Shown: positions 12,364 to 22,758 of the stretch, piece by piece
How the letters are laid out: each line of letters starts with the position of its first letter
How positions within the stretch are numbered: the first letter of the stretch is position 1
Source of the DNA: Ahaetulla prasina
Taxonomy: Eukaryota; Chordata; Lepidosauria; Squamata; Colubridae
Reading direction: 5' to 3'
DNA length: 64,000 bases
NCBI RefSeq assembly: GCF_028640845.1
Contig: NC_080541.1
Location: 159,782,502-159,846,501, forward strand
The notes under the pieces: generated by a model
What the model saw: only the letters and a program-made list of their open reading frames with translations
Databases searched by the model: none
Told to the model about the DNA's origin: nothing
Program-made: the position numbers and the translations under genes

Positions 12364-12671
12364 TAGTGGTGAAATCCAATTTTTTTTACTACCAGTTCTA
12401 TGGGCGTGGCTTGGTGGGCATGGTGTGGCTTGGTGGGCGTGGCTTGGTGGGCATGGCAGGGGAAGGATAGTGCAAAATCCCCATTCCCTCCCCACTCCTG
12501 GGGGAAGGATATTGCAAAATCTCCATTCCCACCCCATTCTGGGCCAGTTAGAGGTGATATTTGCCGGTTTGCTGAACTATTCAAAATTTTCGCTACCAGT
12601 TCTCCAAACTTCTCAAAATTTCTGCTACCGGTTCTCTAGAACCTGTCAGAACCTGCTGGATTTCACCCCTG
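12364..12671. mobile_element. hAT MITE with GTGGGCGTGGCTTG repeats
   Basis: Inverted ends TAGTGGTGAAATCCAA and GGATTTCACCCCTG are flanked by CAAGGCAC / TAAGGCAC (7 of 8). The interior has four copies of a GGTGGGC(G/A)TGGCTTG unit and two of a GGAAGGATA-TGCAAAATC unit. The same family lies in the other orientation at 59177-59484. Confidence 0.8.
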
Positions 12672-12679
12672 TAAGGCAC

Positions 12680-13818
12680 TATATTGATAAATCAGTCTGC
12701 ATACTCTGCCAGTTTGGAAATTTTCAGTAAATCTTCTGTCTCGTATAGTTCTATTCTGTCCATATGTAGGTCTCCAAAATACATGGATTTTATATGCGAC
12801 TTTTCTACAAACATTCACTTTGGGGCATGATTTTTTAAAGTTAAGTGCTGCATAAAATTGTGCAAGGATCTGGAAGGAGGATGCTATGTAAGGAAACTAA
12901 ATTAAATTTGTTTGCTGAAAAAAAGTTAGATTTGTGGTCATTTTCATGATGATTATGACCAGTCTCCAAACACCCATGTACTTGAAAGTGAAGTGTAACC
13001 CCTAATGTATTTCAAAACTCTGCCGTTTAAGTTTTTCCTTTCCATCACCATTTCAGCTTTCTTATGTTTTTCTTTTTGTGCAAGGCAATACTGTTTTTAA
13101 AAAGGCATTGGACTTTCATTCCCCACTGATCTTCTTTTGATCAGTGTACAGTTTTAAATATGTGGATATGTGATAAAATATGTTCGAACACTTATGGTTT
13201 TATTTTTCTCGTAATATTGAGAAATGAGATTTGAAAAGTTGGCAAAACTTCTTTTTATTTACTTTACAATTTTGAAGTTTTCCCGCTCTGGATTGCAGAG
13301 AAAATTTGGGGAGAAAAAAAATACTGCATCAAAATTCACCCTGTAGTGACTTGATCATCACCTTAGATATGAGGAAAGAATACTTTTAGTAGAAAGACCT
13401 GTTCAAGTTGATTTCTTTTCTTGGATACTTTAGCTTTTTACAGAACAGCTCAACTTATTAGCATTTCTTAGAAGTCTGTGTTACAGTTGCTATGGCAGTT
13501 TGCATAATATTAGTTATAATGCTCATTTTAGTTTAGCTCATATACTCATACTTGTTTCTTTAATTTAATTATATTGCAAAACCTTAAACCTACTGACTAA
13601 GAAATTAGTGGACTATGATGTTTCTTGTGATTTTGGGTGTTAAGATGGATAATTTTTGCTTTAATCTTTTAAGATGTGTGTTGTTTAAGAACACTAGTCA
13701 ATGGTTTTCTTAGAATAAATTGCACTTCAGCCTTTTTAAAAAAAGGCAGTGGTTAAGCAGAGCCCCAAAATGCTGACTTCTTTTTCATGGCTTTGTCTAA
13801 TAAACAAATAGCATAATA
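12680..13818. other. Intron 4 sequence, no gene seen
   Basis: AT-rich intronic DNA. No repeat, exon or RNA gene is recognised. Confidence 0.5.
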
Positions 13819-14260
13819 AATAGAATAACAGAGTTGGAAAAGACTTTGGAGGTCTTCTAGTCCAATCCCCTGCTGAAGCAGGAGACTTTATACCATTTCA
13901 GACAGGTGTCTGTCTAGTTTCTTCTTAAAAGCCTCCACTGATGGAGCACCTTCTTCAACTTCTGAAGGCAAGCTGTTCCACTACTTATTTGTTCTCATTA
14001 TTAAGAAATTTCTCCTTAGTTCTAAGTTGCTTCTATCCTAAATTAGTTTCCATCCACTGTTTCTTGTCTGTCTTCTGGTGCTTTAGAAAATAAGTTCAGC
14101 CCCCTCTTCTTTGTGGCAATCCCTCAAATATTGGAACACTGCTATCATGTCACCCATAGTCGTTCTTTTCAGTAGACTATACCCAATTTCTGCAGCTATT
14201 CTTCATATGTTTTAGCCTCCAGCCCTCTAAACAACTTTGTTGTTCTGTTCTAAACTCAGA
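13819..14260 (-). mobile_element. CR1 LINE 3' end
   Basis: A reverse-oriented CR1 end beginning AATAGAATAACAGAGTTGGA with the TCTAGTCCAATCCCCTGCTG block. It is longer than the 11901 copy and extends through the CTTCTTAAAAGCCTCCA and TTTCTCCTTAGTTCTA blocks to CAGTAGACTATACCC. It is degraded. Confidence 0.75.
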
Positions 14261-14428
14261 AACAGTTTTGCAGAAGTACAGTAATGGATTTATGGATTAG
14301 TAATGGATACACTAATTGTAGACTTTCTTGTAGATGGTTAAAAATAGGATGTACACAGATCATCACTGCTATTTGGGAAGCATTCATATCCTGGGATTTA
14401 TTTACAGTTGGTCTGACCAAGAACCAAT

Positions 14429-14480
14429 TTGAATTGGGGCATGTCTAATTGGGGTATGACTAATTGGGTTATGACTAATT
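14429..14480. repeat. Short tandem repeat of ATGACTAATTGGGG
   Basis: About three and a half units of a 14-16 bp motif, (A/T)TG(A/T)CTAATTGGG(G/T), directly precede the Sauria SINE. Confidence 0.7.
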
Positions 14481-14837
14481 GGGGACGCGGTGGCTCAGAG
14501 GCTAAGACACTGACCTTGTCGATTGAAAGGTCGGCAGTTCAGCGGTTCGAATCCCTAGTGCCGCGTAACGGAGTGAGCTCCTGTTACTTGTCCCAGCTTC
14601 TGCCAACTTAGCAGTTCAAAAGCATGTAAAAATGCAAGTAGAAAAATAGGGACCACATTTGGTGGGAAGGTAACAGGATTCCATGCGCCTTTGGCATTTA
14701 CTCATGCCAGCCACATGACCATGGAGATGTCTTCAGACAGCTCTGGCTCTTCGGCTTTGAAACAGAGATGAGCACCGTCCCCTAGAGTCAGGAACGACTA
14801 GCACATATGTGCGAGGGGAACCTTTACCTTTACCTTT
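14481..14837 (+). mobile_element. Sauria-type tRNA-derived SINE
   Basis: A near full-length SINE. The tRNA-like head has an A-box-like TGGCTCAGAGGC (14491-14502) and a clear B box GGTTCGAATCC (14544-14554), the internal pol III promoter. The body holds CAACTTAGCAGTTC, AAAAATGCAAGTAG and AGGAACGACTAGCACATATG. The tail is repeated ACCTTT, the tail type shared with Bov-B LINEs. A possible target duplication TTATGACTAA lies near both ends. This is one of the strongest squamate markers in the window. The last ~55 bp of the same family also occur at 30585-30638. Confidence 0.9.
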
Positions 14838-15567
14838 ATGACTAAATACCTCATTTCTGCCATTTCTGTCTGATTCCCAAACATTTCCAGTTGTATAACT
14901 TCCACACTAGATAGTTATTTAAAGTTTTGTTATTCTTGCATATTTCTGAAATCAGCCAATGTTGTAGGTCCTATAAACTAACATAAGACCTCATCATTTC
15001 TCTCTTACTTGCACTGAATGGAACAAATTGCATACTGTTTTTGTGGCCCAGTGCCAAAATCAAAAACAAAAATGCCAAAAAAAAACAACCCAAAACCTGT
15101 AAGATTTCCCATGATACTACTGAAATAGCCATTTAATGAAAATATGTGGTATGTGTATCTGTATGTGTGCTGTGTAATTTGGGGAGAAACATGTATAATT
15201 TTTACTGCCAATACCCATGATAGAGAAGCTCAAATAAAAGCAAATTCTTCTCTCCATTATGGCCTGGATTTAGGTTATTTACTTGAGAATTTTATATTGT
15301 ATATTTAAACAGAATAGTAAGCTAACCACCCTGATTTTTCTGTCAACGTAGTTAGCCTACAAAGATGTTAACTGATTAGTACCTGAAAGAAACCTGGCAA
15401 TTTCACCCAGAAGTTGCATGCATATGTTAAACAAATTGGGCTAGAGTATTCTGTCCTATAGCACCCTACAGGTGAGAGGTTGTGGAACAAATTCCTCCTT
15501 GCCAATTTATGCTGACAAAACTGGCCACAAAGAAAGATGTTAATCACTGCATAATGCCTTCCATTCC
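14838..15567. other. Intron 4 sequence, no gene seen
   Basis: AT-rich intronic DNA. No feature is supported. Confidence 0.5.
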
Positions 15568-15841
15568 TTTTTTTATTTATTTATTTACATTTATATCCCG
15601 CCCTTCTCCGAAGACTCAGGGCGGCTTACAGTGTGTAAGGCAATATTCTATTTGTATATTTACAAAGTCAACTTATTGCCCCCCCCAACAATCTGGGTCC
15701 TCATTTTACCTACCTTATAAAGGATGGAAGGCTGAGTCAACCTTGGACCTGGTGGGACTAGAACCTGCAGTAATTGCAGGCAGCTGTGTTTTAATAACAG
15801 GCTTCTTACAGCCTGGGCCACACCGCGGCTGGTTCAAAAAA
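15568..15841 (-). mobile_element. CR1-tailed tRNA SINE (family 1)
   Basis: In sense (minus) orientation it has a tRNA-like head with a B-box-like GGTTCTAGTCCC, a body with GGTAAAATGAGGACCCAGAT, and a tail TAAGCCGCCCTGAGTCTTCG ending in AAATAAATAAATAAA. The tail copies a CR1 3' end, so CR1 machinery likely moves it. The plus-strand relative at 21849-22112 covers the same length. Confidence 0.8.
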
Positions 15842-15944
15842 ATACTCTAATTAATGGTATTGAAAGCTATTGAGAAATGAAGACAGAGTACAAGGATGGG
15901 TCTGCTACCTCAATCCCAGCTCTGCCACAGATCATCAGAAAGCA

Positions 15945-16029
15945 CCACTAATAGCAATAGCACTTAGGCTTATAGACTGCTTCACTGTGCTTTATAGCCC
16001 TTTCTATGCGGTTTACCGAGTCAGCGTAT
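15945..16029 (-). mobile_element. tRNA SINE family 2, 3' part
   Basis: Reverse-strand tail of a SINE whose sense 3' end reads AAGCCTAAGTGCTATTGCTA. The block GGTTTACCGAGTCAGCGTAT precedes an L3-like insertion. The rest of the same SINE resumes at 16883. A duplicate lies at about 16554-16638. Confidence 0.7.
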
Positions 16030-16282
16030 TTTTTTTTATTTCTTTTTGTCACAACAGTATACACAAACAATTGTCATAGATAAAACAACATATTTTGAAG
16101 AAAATATATATATATGTAAAAAAAATATGCATCAACTATATCAATTTGATATAATGAAGGGAACAATAGGACAGGAACAGTAGGCACTTTTGTGCTCTTA
16201 TGCCTTATAGCCCTCTTATGCCTTATATCCCTTATAGCCCTCTTAGGAATGGGGTGAGGTCAATAGTAGACAGTTTTTGGTT
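16030..16282 (-). mobile_element. L3/CR1-like LINE 3' end inserted in the SINE
   Basis: Reverse-oriented LINE 3' end beginning with a T-rich tail and TTTTTGTCACAACAGTATAC, then AATAGGACAGGAACAGTAGG and CTCTTAGGAATGGGGTGAGG. The same blocks occur at 51111-52320 and 54246-54480, and reversed at 24432-24640. GTATTT flanks both sides, a plausible target duplication. Its duplicate is at about 16639-16882. Confidence 0.75.
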
Positions 16283-16882
16283 GAAGTATTTCCCCAACAA
16301 TCTGGGTCCTCATTTTACCTACCTTATAAAGGATGGAAGGCTGAGTCAACCTTGGACCTGGTGGGACTAGAACCTGCAGTAATTGCAGGCAGCTGTGTTT
16401 TAATAACAGGCTTCTTACAGCCTGGGCCACACCGCGGCTGGTTCAAAAAAATACTCTAATTAATGGTATTGAAAGCTATTGAGAAATGAAGACAGAGTAC
16501 AAGGATGGGTCTGCTACCTCAATCCCAGCTCTGCCACAGATCATCAGAAAGCACCACTAATAGCAATAGCACTTAGGCTTATAGACTGCTTCACTGTGCT
16601 TTATAGCCCTTTCTATGCGGTTTACCGAGTCAGCGTATTTTTTTTTATTTCTTTTTGTCACAACAGTATACACAAACAATTGTCATAGATAAAACAACAT
16701 ATCTTGAAGAAAATATATATATATATGTAAAAAAAATATGCATCAACTATATCAATTTGATATAATGAAGGAAACAATAGGACAGGAACGGTAGGCACTT
16801 TTGTGCTCTTATGCACGCCCCTTATAGCCCTCTTAGGAATGGGGTGAGGTCAATAGTAGACTGTTTTTGGTTGAAGTATTTC

Positions 16883-16990
16883 CCCCAACAATCTGGGTCC
16901 TCATTTTACCGACTTCAGAAGGATGGAAGACATGAGTCGGTAAATTAATTGAACTGCCAAACTGCTGGCAGCCAACAATAAGCAGGTCTG
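16883..16990 (-). mobile_element. tRNA SINE family 2, 5' part
   Basis: Continuation of the SINE split by the LINE: CAACAATCTGGGTCCTCATT then ACCGACTTCAGAAGGATGGA and the region up to GCTGGCAGCC. It is degraded at the head. Confidence 0.6.
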
Positions 16991-17892
16991 TTCTGGAACT
17001 CTATCTAAAATCTGAATAAAATGGGTCCAGATAATTTTCTCTTCCAGTATCCTCTGGAGCTGAAGCTCAGCCATCTTCTCAACAACTTTGTAAAGAAAAA
17101 TACAGCCCTCTCCCTCCTGGGAGCCCAGACTACATTCCATCACATTTCTAACATCAGTTATTTTATAGTTATTTGCCACTTATTTGTCACTTTAGCCAAC
17201 ATATTTAGAATAGCCTATTCTAAACCAAAGCAATGTTTCAGTCTTTCGAATCCATCTAGAGCATGAAACCCATTTAATTTGCTTAGTAAAATTTGCTTAG
17301 TAAAAAAACAAGGCAATTTCATTCCAAACTGACTCATATTGAATCCTTGCAAAAGAGCACATTATTGCTGCTGAAATCAGGTAGGAGATATGACCAGGAA
17401 GCAATGAATTTTTAAACTGTGCAATTCTGCTTCATGTGTTGAGGCAATATGCAAATCAAACATGAAAACATACCTAGACTCCTCCACTACCAGCCTTACC
17501 CTTTTATATATATATATAAATGGACAAAATAGGGAATGCTGCAATCAACAGGTGAAGCTATATTCCTTTGGATGTAATAAGAGTAATCTATGAGATACTC
17601 TATACATATGAACTTTTTAAACATACGCAGCTATTTGAACTGATCTCATACCTGCCATATAGTTTGCTGTGAATAAGTATCATCTTATATCAACTGAGAT
17701 GTTGCTTCAGAAGTAGTGGAGAACTATGATTTCAAACTTCAAAGAAGCTAAAGTAAACCCTGCCGCCATGTTTCCTCTTCCTATTTTAGAGAATTTGTCA
17801 AATTTTCAATTTTATATTTTGATTGATGTCCTTGAAAAAATATCTCATATTTTGGCTGATATTCTCTATCTTGCTTTTTGGTTATTTTAATT
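16991..17892. other. Intron 4 sequence, no gene seen
   Basis: AT-rich intronic DNA with a short TA run near 17505-17520. Open frames at 16901-17266 are shadows of the SINE boundary and intron sequence. Confidence 0.5.
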
Positions 17893-17903
17893 CGTGTGTG
17901 TGT

Positions 17904-17944
<41 letters not shown>

Positions 17945-18052
17945 GTAGGTAGGTAGGTAGGTAGGTAGGTAGGTAGGTAGGTAGGTAGGTAGGTATCTAT
18001 CTATCTATTTATCTATCTATACCTACCTACCTACATACATACATACACATAT
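17893..18052. repeat. Compound microsatellite (TG)n(TAGG)n(TATC)n(TACC)n(TACA)n
   Basis: A TG run is followed by about 13 TAGG units, then TATC units, then CCTA and CATA units. The TAGG block and the later CCTA block are complementary and could fold into a hairpin. Confidence 0.95.
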
Positions 18053-19694
18053 ATATTCAAATATTTTAGATTGCCATAAAGATTATAACATGTAGTTTTA
18101 TAAGATTTAGGTTCTGCTCATGACACACTGCATAGAAGACTTGTTAAACCGTATTAATGTTAATAAATAGTGTGATCTGGTTTAAATAATTTAACATGGT
18201 AAAATTGGTTTGAGTTACACAAGCATTGTGTTTAAGGAAGAAACTAAAAGAATATTATTTTAAATATTATATCTTGTATAGCAAAAATAAGCCATCATCC
18301 ACTTCCAGAAAATTCATGGGTTGATCCCTTGCATGAGTTAAGCAACACAAGGATACAGTTTGGTTCCTGCTTGGAGCTACAAAGCAACTAATGGCACAAC
18401 TCTAGCATTGTCAAAGAGAATATATGGCTTTATGTTCAAATGGCAAGTTGTACAAGTCAATCAAGATGCCAGCAAATGTATAAAGTTTTTCTTGCTCTAG
18501 GGGAAAAGTAGACATATTTTTCAGCATGAGTTCCAGGCAGTCGCACTGAATAATTATTGAAATTTTGAAAATATGTTCAAAGGAATTATTTTAATTGCCT
18601 TCATCCACTGTTAGGTTTCAAACAGAAAACATCAATGAATTTCTGACCCATGTAATAAAAAGAATACTTCCCTAATGGTTATGAAATACAGATTGGAGTA
18701 ATAATTAACCTTAGGCTTTTCTGCTCTCTCTGTTATTTCTTTGATGGACTAATTTTCAAAACTTACTGCAGAGTTTATTTTCTTTTTCTAGATAATGAGT
18801 CAAGAATTGAAGGTAGTGTCACAGGCAAGCAATCCTTTCCTATTAGCTTGTAATAGGCATTTGAAATGTCCTAAAAAAATCTAGGCAATAATCGCCTGTT
18901 TTCTTCCAAGAGCAATCAGTGTAGCACTGATCGTATGTGCCTGCGAGAGAATGTGAATATATGTGTGTTTTGAAGCAAGAGTTTTGGTAAACAATATAGA
19001 TTTCCCCCTCCCTTCTTTCCTGAATCCTCAAATAGTTAACACAGTGTGCCAGCTGGAAATTAAATTGATCTTATTGCATAGCAACATTTCTAATGCAAAA
19101 TGATATGGATAAGCAAAAATGAGTGTATATTTACAGCCCCTTTTTTGGCTATATAACCTATAATGTATGAACACAATGGACTTTGGTTCTTGATTTAATT
19201 CGAGCATTCCAATTCATTTCCAATTAAGCCGAAGCGAGATCTATTAACTATCATTTAAAACTGTATGGAAAGCATAACTTTTTCCATCAAAATATTTGTT
19301 TACTATTAAAGAAAGGCTAGATCAACATGAATAACAAACACATAATTATCTTGGGCTGTACTTATGCTAATCATCTTCTTTTAGATTGTTCTTTGTTGTG
19401 TGTGCAGGGATGTGTCTATGTACTGTAATTCCCACAGATTGTTTTATCTGATGGGAACTAACTCTGTATAATACAGTGCCATTGAGTAGAAAACTGTGCT
19501 AGGAGTCAATGAAGTTTCTTTCTTGTAGTTATAAAGAGAGAGAACTATATTCCTGTCCTTTGGGTTTTTTCCCATCACAGTATTAATATTGCATGAGAGA
19601 GAGAATGGGATTACACTTGTCCCCACTGTACTAATTAAGTATAAGAATAAGATTTGCAGCAAGGAATTCTTTGCAAAAGTGGCCAGGTATTTAC
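18053..19694. other. Intron 4 sequence, no gene seen
   Basis: About 1.6 kb of AT-rich intron, no recognisable repeat or exon. Confidence 0.5.
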
Positions 19695-19925
19695 AACCTA
19701 AAAAGAGCCAATTTGATATTGTAGCTAAGGCATCAGGCTAGAAACCAGGAGACTACGAATTCTAGCCTCCTTTAGGCAAAAGCCAGATGAGTGACCTTGG
19801 GCCAGAGCCTCTCTCTCAGCTCTAGGAAGCAGGCAATAGCAAATCACTCTTAAAACCTTGCCAATAAAACTGCAGGAACTAGTTCAGGCAGTGACCAGGA
19901 ATCAACAACTGACTCAAAGTCACAC
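19695..19925 (+). mobile_element. tRNA SINE family 3 (degraded)
   Basis: Head TTGTAGCTAAGGCATCAGGC, then GAAACCAGGAGACTACGAAT, GAGTGACCTTGGGCCAG and CTCTCTCTCAGCTCTAGG. This is the pattern of a tRNA-derived SINE common in squamates. A related copy with a better-kept tail is at 43433-43661. Confidence 0.6.
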
Positions 19926-20060
19926 AAACACCCCAAAAAACCTCTACATCTTACTCACACGCTCCTTCCTTAAACAATAACATTGTGGAACTCGTGAAGT
20001 TGTCCTAACTTACCATTCATGTATTGGAAGATGGGAACTAAAAAAAAAAATTGACCTTTA

Positions 20061-20790
20061 GGAGCCATGGTGGCACAGTGGTTAGAATGCAGTACTGCAG
20101 ACTAACTCTGCTCACAGCCAGGAGTTTGATTCTGACCAGATCAAGGTTGACTCAGCGTTCCATCCTTCCGAGGTCAGTAAAATGAGGACCTAGATCAGCG
20201 GTTCTCAACCTGTGGATCAGGACCCTGTTGGGGATCGAATGACGATTTGCCAGGGGTCGCCTAAGACCATCGGAAATATGGGAAGTATACTTGCGAATTG
20301 AAGAATCGCACTCCAATGGTTGATCCACAAGCCAGCTGCAGGCTCTTCAAATCGCTAGCCGAATTCGGCTTCAGGCGCGATCAATTAAAAAAAAGAGAAA
20401 TCTTTGCTCTGATGTCTCCCTCTCAAGCCAGCTGCAATCACTCTCAATCGCTAGCCTAATCTGGCTTCAGGCGCAATAAACTTAATAGGGGAGGAGTCTC
20501 CGCTTTAATGCCTCCGTTCTCAAGGCAATCACAAACAGTTCAGATCGCTAGCCAATAAAGCTTCAGGCACAATAAATTCAAAACAAAAATAATTTTACGT
20601 TGGGGGTCGCCACATCGTGGGGAATTGTATTAAAGGGGTCGCAGCACTATAAAGGTTGAGAACCACTGACCTAGATTGTTGGGAGCAATATGCTGACCAT
20701 GTAAACTGCTTAGAGAGGACTGTAAAGCACTGTGAAGGGGTATATAAGGGGTATATAAATCTAAGTGCTATTGTTATTGCTATTACTCTT
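20061..20790 (+). mobile_element. tRNA SINE family 2, interrupted by a hAT
   Basis: Head GGAGCCATGGTGGCACAGTG has a tRNA-like A-box region. A decayed B box (AGGAGTTTGATTC) lies near 20125. The body reads AGGTCAGTAAAATGAGGACC up to the hAT insertion, then TTGTTGGGAGCAATATGCTG after it. The tail is TAAGTGCTATTGTTATTGCT. The whole SINE can be read by skipping the 473-bp hAT and one target copy. Confidence 0.85.
20196..20668. mobile_element. 473-bp non-autonomous hAT inside the SINE
   Basis: Termini CAGCGGTTCTCAACCT and AGGTTGAGAACCACTG form an inverted repeat with one mismatch. Perfect 8-bp target duplications ACCTAGAT sit at 20188-20195 and 20669-20676. The interior has GGGTCGCCTAAGACCATC and three related GCTAGCC...GGCTTCAGGCGC units. 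A close relative is at 22789-23295. No transposase frame is present. Confidence 0.92.
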
Positions 20791-21848
20791 ACTGTAATCT
20801 CATCCATTACAGCTTTGATACATGGATGTCCCTTCCATAAACTGAGAAACAGGGAATAAAGTGTGTATTGTACAGCCTTATGAAACAATATGTTTTGGGA
20901 AATCTGGATGAAATTGGTTTAAGAATTCTTCATCTGAGATAGGTGATGATCTTGTGCTGCAATGGAACACTAAAAGTACCAAATCCATATGTCCCTAATC
21001 TAAATGCTGCATAGCTTTTTTTAAAAAAATGAGGGAATAAGAGGGAAAGAAATAAGAGGGAAAGAAATCAAAGTATGGACATGTATAGTAATGCCATTAA
21101 ATACTTTTTTGAGCAAATTGAGTAAGATACTTCTAGGAAAAGGATTGTAACCTTAGGCAATGTAAATACAAATAGAGTATCCATGTTATTTGCTGCAATG
21201 ATTCTATACTATTCTGCATCTGGATTACTCTGCCAAGTTCTGAGTGCCATATTTTAAAATAAAGAATAATTGGGATATTTAATAGCATTGAATCCTGTTC
21301 CAAGGAAGAGTAGTTGAAAAAGAAAAATAATCTCATATTTAACTGAGATTAGAGAAGATTAATGGGAGATAGGATTGCTGTCTTCACCTAACTGAAAAAC
21401 TGTCATAAGGAAGATGGAAACACAATTATTCTTTGCTGCTTCAGAGAATAGGACTAGTATCCGTGGATGGAAATCTCAGAAAAGTAGATTTCAAACTAAG
21501 ATTAGGAAACACTCCATAATGATAACAGCTGTTAAGAGTGAAGTAGGCTTCCTTAAGAGATAATAAGACTTTCTTCAGTGGGGATATTTAAGCAAAGGCT
21601 GCATAGCTGAATGGATGCTGTAGCAACGTTATTTCCTCCTGCGCTAAGTAGGGAGTTGAGTAAATGTTCCCCAAGGTTCCATTCAATTCTAATATTCTAA
21701 AATCATGGACCTTTTAAAGAAAACAATCTTCTGTTCCATCCTAAAATACAGATGGGAAGATTCACATGGAAAAAAGTCCACCACTGTTTAGAGAAAACAA
21801 ACCCATACCTGCCTACATCAGACAGCAATATATTAAAATATATTAATA
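20791..21848. other. Intron 4 sequence, no gene seen
   Basis: AT-rich intronic DNA, nothing recognised. Confidence 0.5.
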
Positions 21849-22112
21849 TATTACCAGTCTGGTGGCTTAGACTGGTAAGGCAGTCTGTTATTAACACAGC
21901 TGCTTGCAATTACTGCAGGTTCAAGTCCCACCAGGCCCAAGGTTGACTCAGCCTTCCATCCTTTATAAGGTAGGTAAAATGAGGACCCAGATTGTTGGGG
22001 GGCAATAAGTTGACTTTGTATATAATATACAAATGGATGAAGACTATTGCTTAACATAGTGTAAGCCGCCCTGAGTCTTCGGAGAAGGGTGGAATATAAA
22101 TGCAAATTTAAA
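21849..22112 (+). mobile_element. CR1-tailed tRNA SINE (family 1)
   Basis: Head with a B-box-like GGTTCAAGTCCC near 21918, body GGTAAAATGAGGACCCAGAT, and CR1-like tail TAAGCCGCCCTGAGTCTTCG followed by AATATAAATGCAAATTTAAA. It is the sense-strand counterpart of the copy at 15568. Confidence 0.85.
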
Positions 22113-22144
22113 AAAAATATTTAGCTAAAAGCTAAAACAATTTT

Positions 22145-22301
22145 TGTCCCAAAGGTGCTTTTTCAGGAGGCAACTGGACTTTCTTGTTCCCCGCTATCCT
22201 ATCAGAGCTGACAAAGCTTCTTGGATGAGAAGCAAAATGTCTTCCAAAAAAAAAAACAACCAGAAAATCCAGTTGCCTTCTGAAAAAACACCTTTGGGAC
22301 A
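22145..22301. mobile_element. Inverted-repeat element with hammerhead-like core
   Basis: Arms of about 39 bp (22145-22183 and 22262-22301) are inverted copies with a few mismatches. Each carries TGTCCCAAAGGTG on the outside. The loop holds CTGACAA (22208-22214), a 6-bp stem GCTTCT/AGAAGC (22216-22221 with 22228-22233) and AAAATGTC (22234-22241). This layout resembles CUGANGA-stem II-GAAAC-GUC of hammerhead ribozymes, with key bases lost at would-be CpG sites. I do not recognise the element family. Confidence 0.6.
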
Positions 22302-22750
22302 ACCATGACTTGGTTTTCTTTTATATGGTAACTTTTTTTACAGATCTTGTGTGGAAAGAGAATCCAAAAGTGCTCATGACTTTAGCATGTATTTTCAGTA
22401 CTTTTAGATTGCTTTTCATTGGCAGATATTACTTTAATATAAATTCAGTGTGTTGTATTGGGTGATTGAAGAGATGGGAGCCAGGCTAGTGCAACAGTTC
22501 TTTATTATAACTATGTTTATAATAAATCCAGCAGCAGCCTGTCTGACAGCTCTCCTTCTATAGAGAGCTGTCAGGCTTCTGACCAATCAAGTCTGAGTAT
22601 TTTTCCTGCTCCTTTTTCCCTCCAATTTCTCTGTAGCCAGTGTCTAACACGACGTCTGTTCTACAATTTGATAGGCAGAAATTTGCTTTATACTTTGCTA
22701 CTTTTTCTCTACTGCATAGAGAAAGGAATTTAACTGAAAAAGGAAACATT
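22302..22750. other. Intron 4 sequence, unidentified possible repeat
   Basis: The stretch 22470-22640 (GGAGCCAGGCTAGTGCAACA, then an AGAGAGCTGTCAGGC palindrome-like part) has higher GC than its surroundings and could be an old LTR or DNA element. I cannot name it. Confidence 0.3.
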
Positions 22751-22758
22751 GTTTAGAC

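Larger units (their letters stand above)
15683..16882. repeat. Tandem duplication, 609-bp and 591-bp units
   Basis: Two nearly identical direct copies, about 15683-16291 and 16292-16882. The A of CAACAATCTGGG lies at 15687, 16296 and 16887. Differences are a few point changes plus an 18-bp length change near 16200-16240. Each unit holds most of a family-1 SINE, intron sequence, part of a family-2 SINE and an L3-like LINE end. The unit borders fall in a 29-bp stretch shared by the two SINE families. Confidence 0.95.

Noticed and set aside
14481..14560. tRNA gene suggested by the GGTTCGAATCC B box
   Set aside because: The B box belongs to the SINE head. The rest does not fold as a tRNA, and the SINE body and tail follow.
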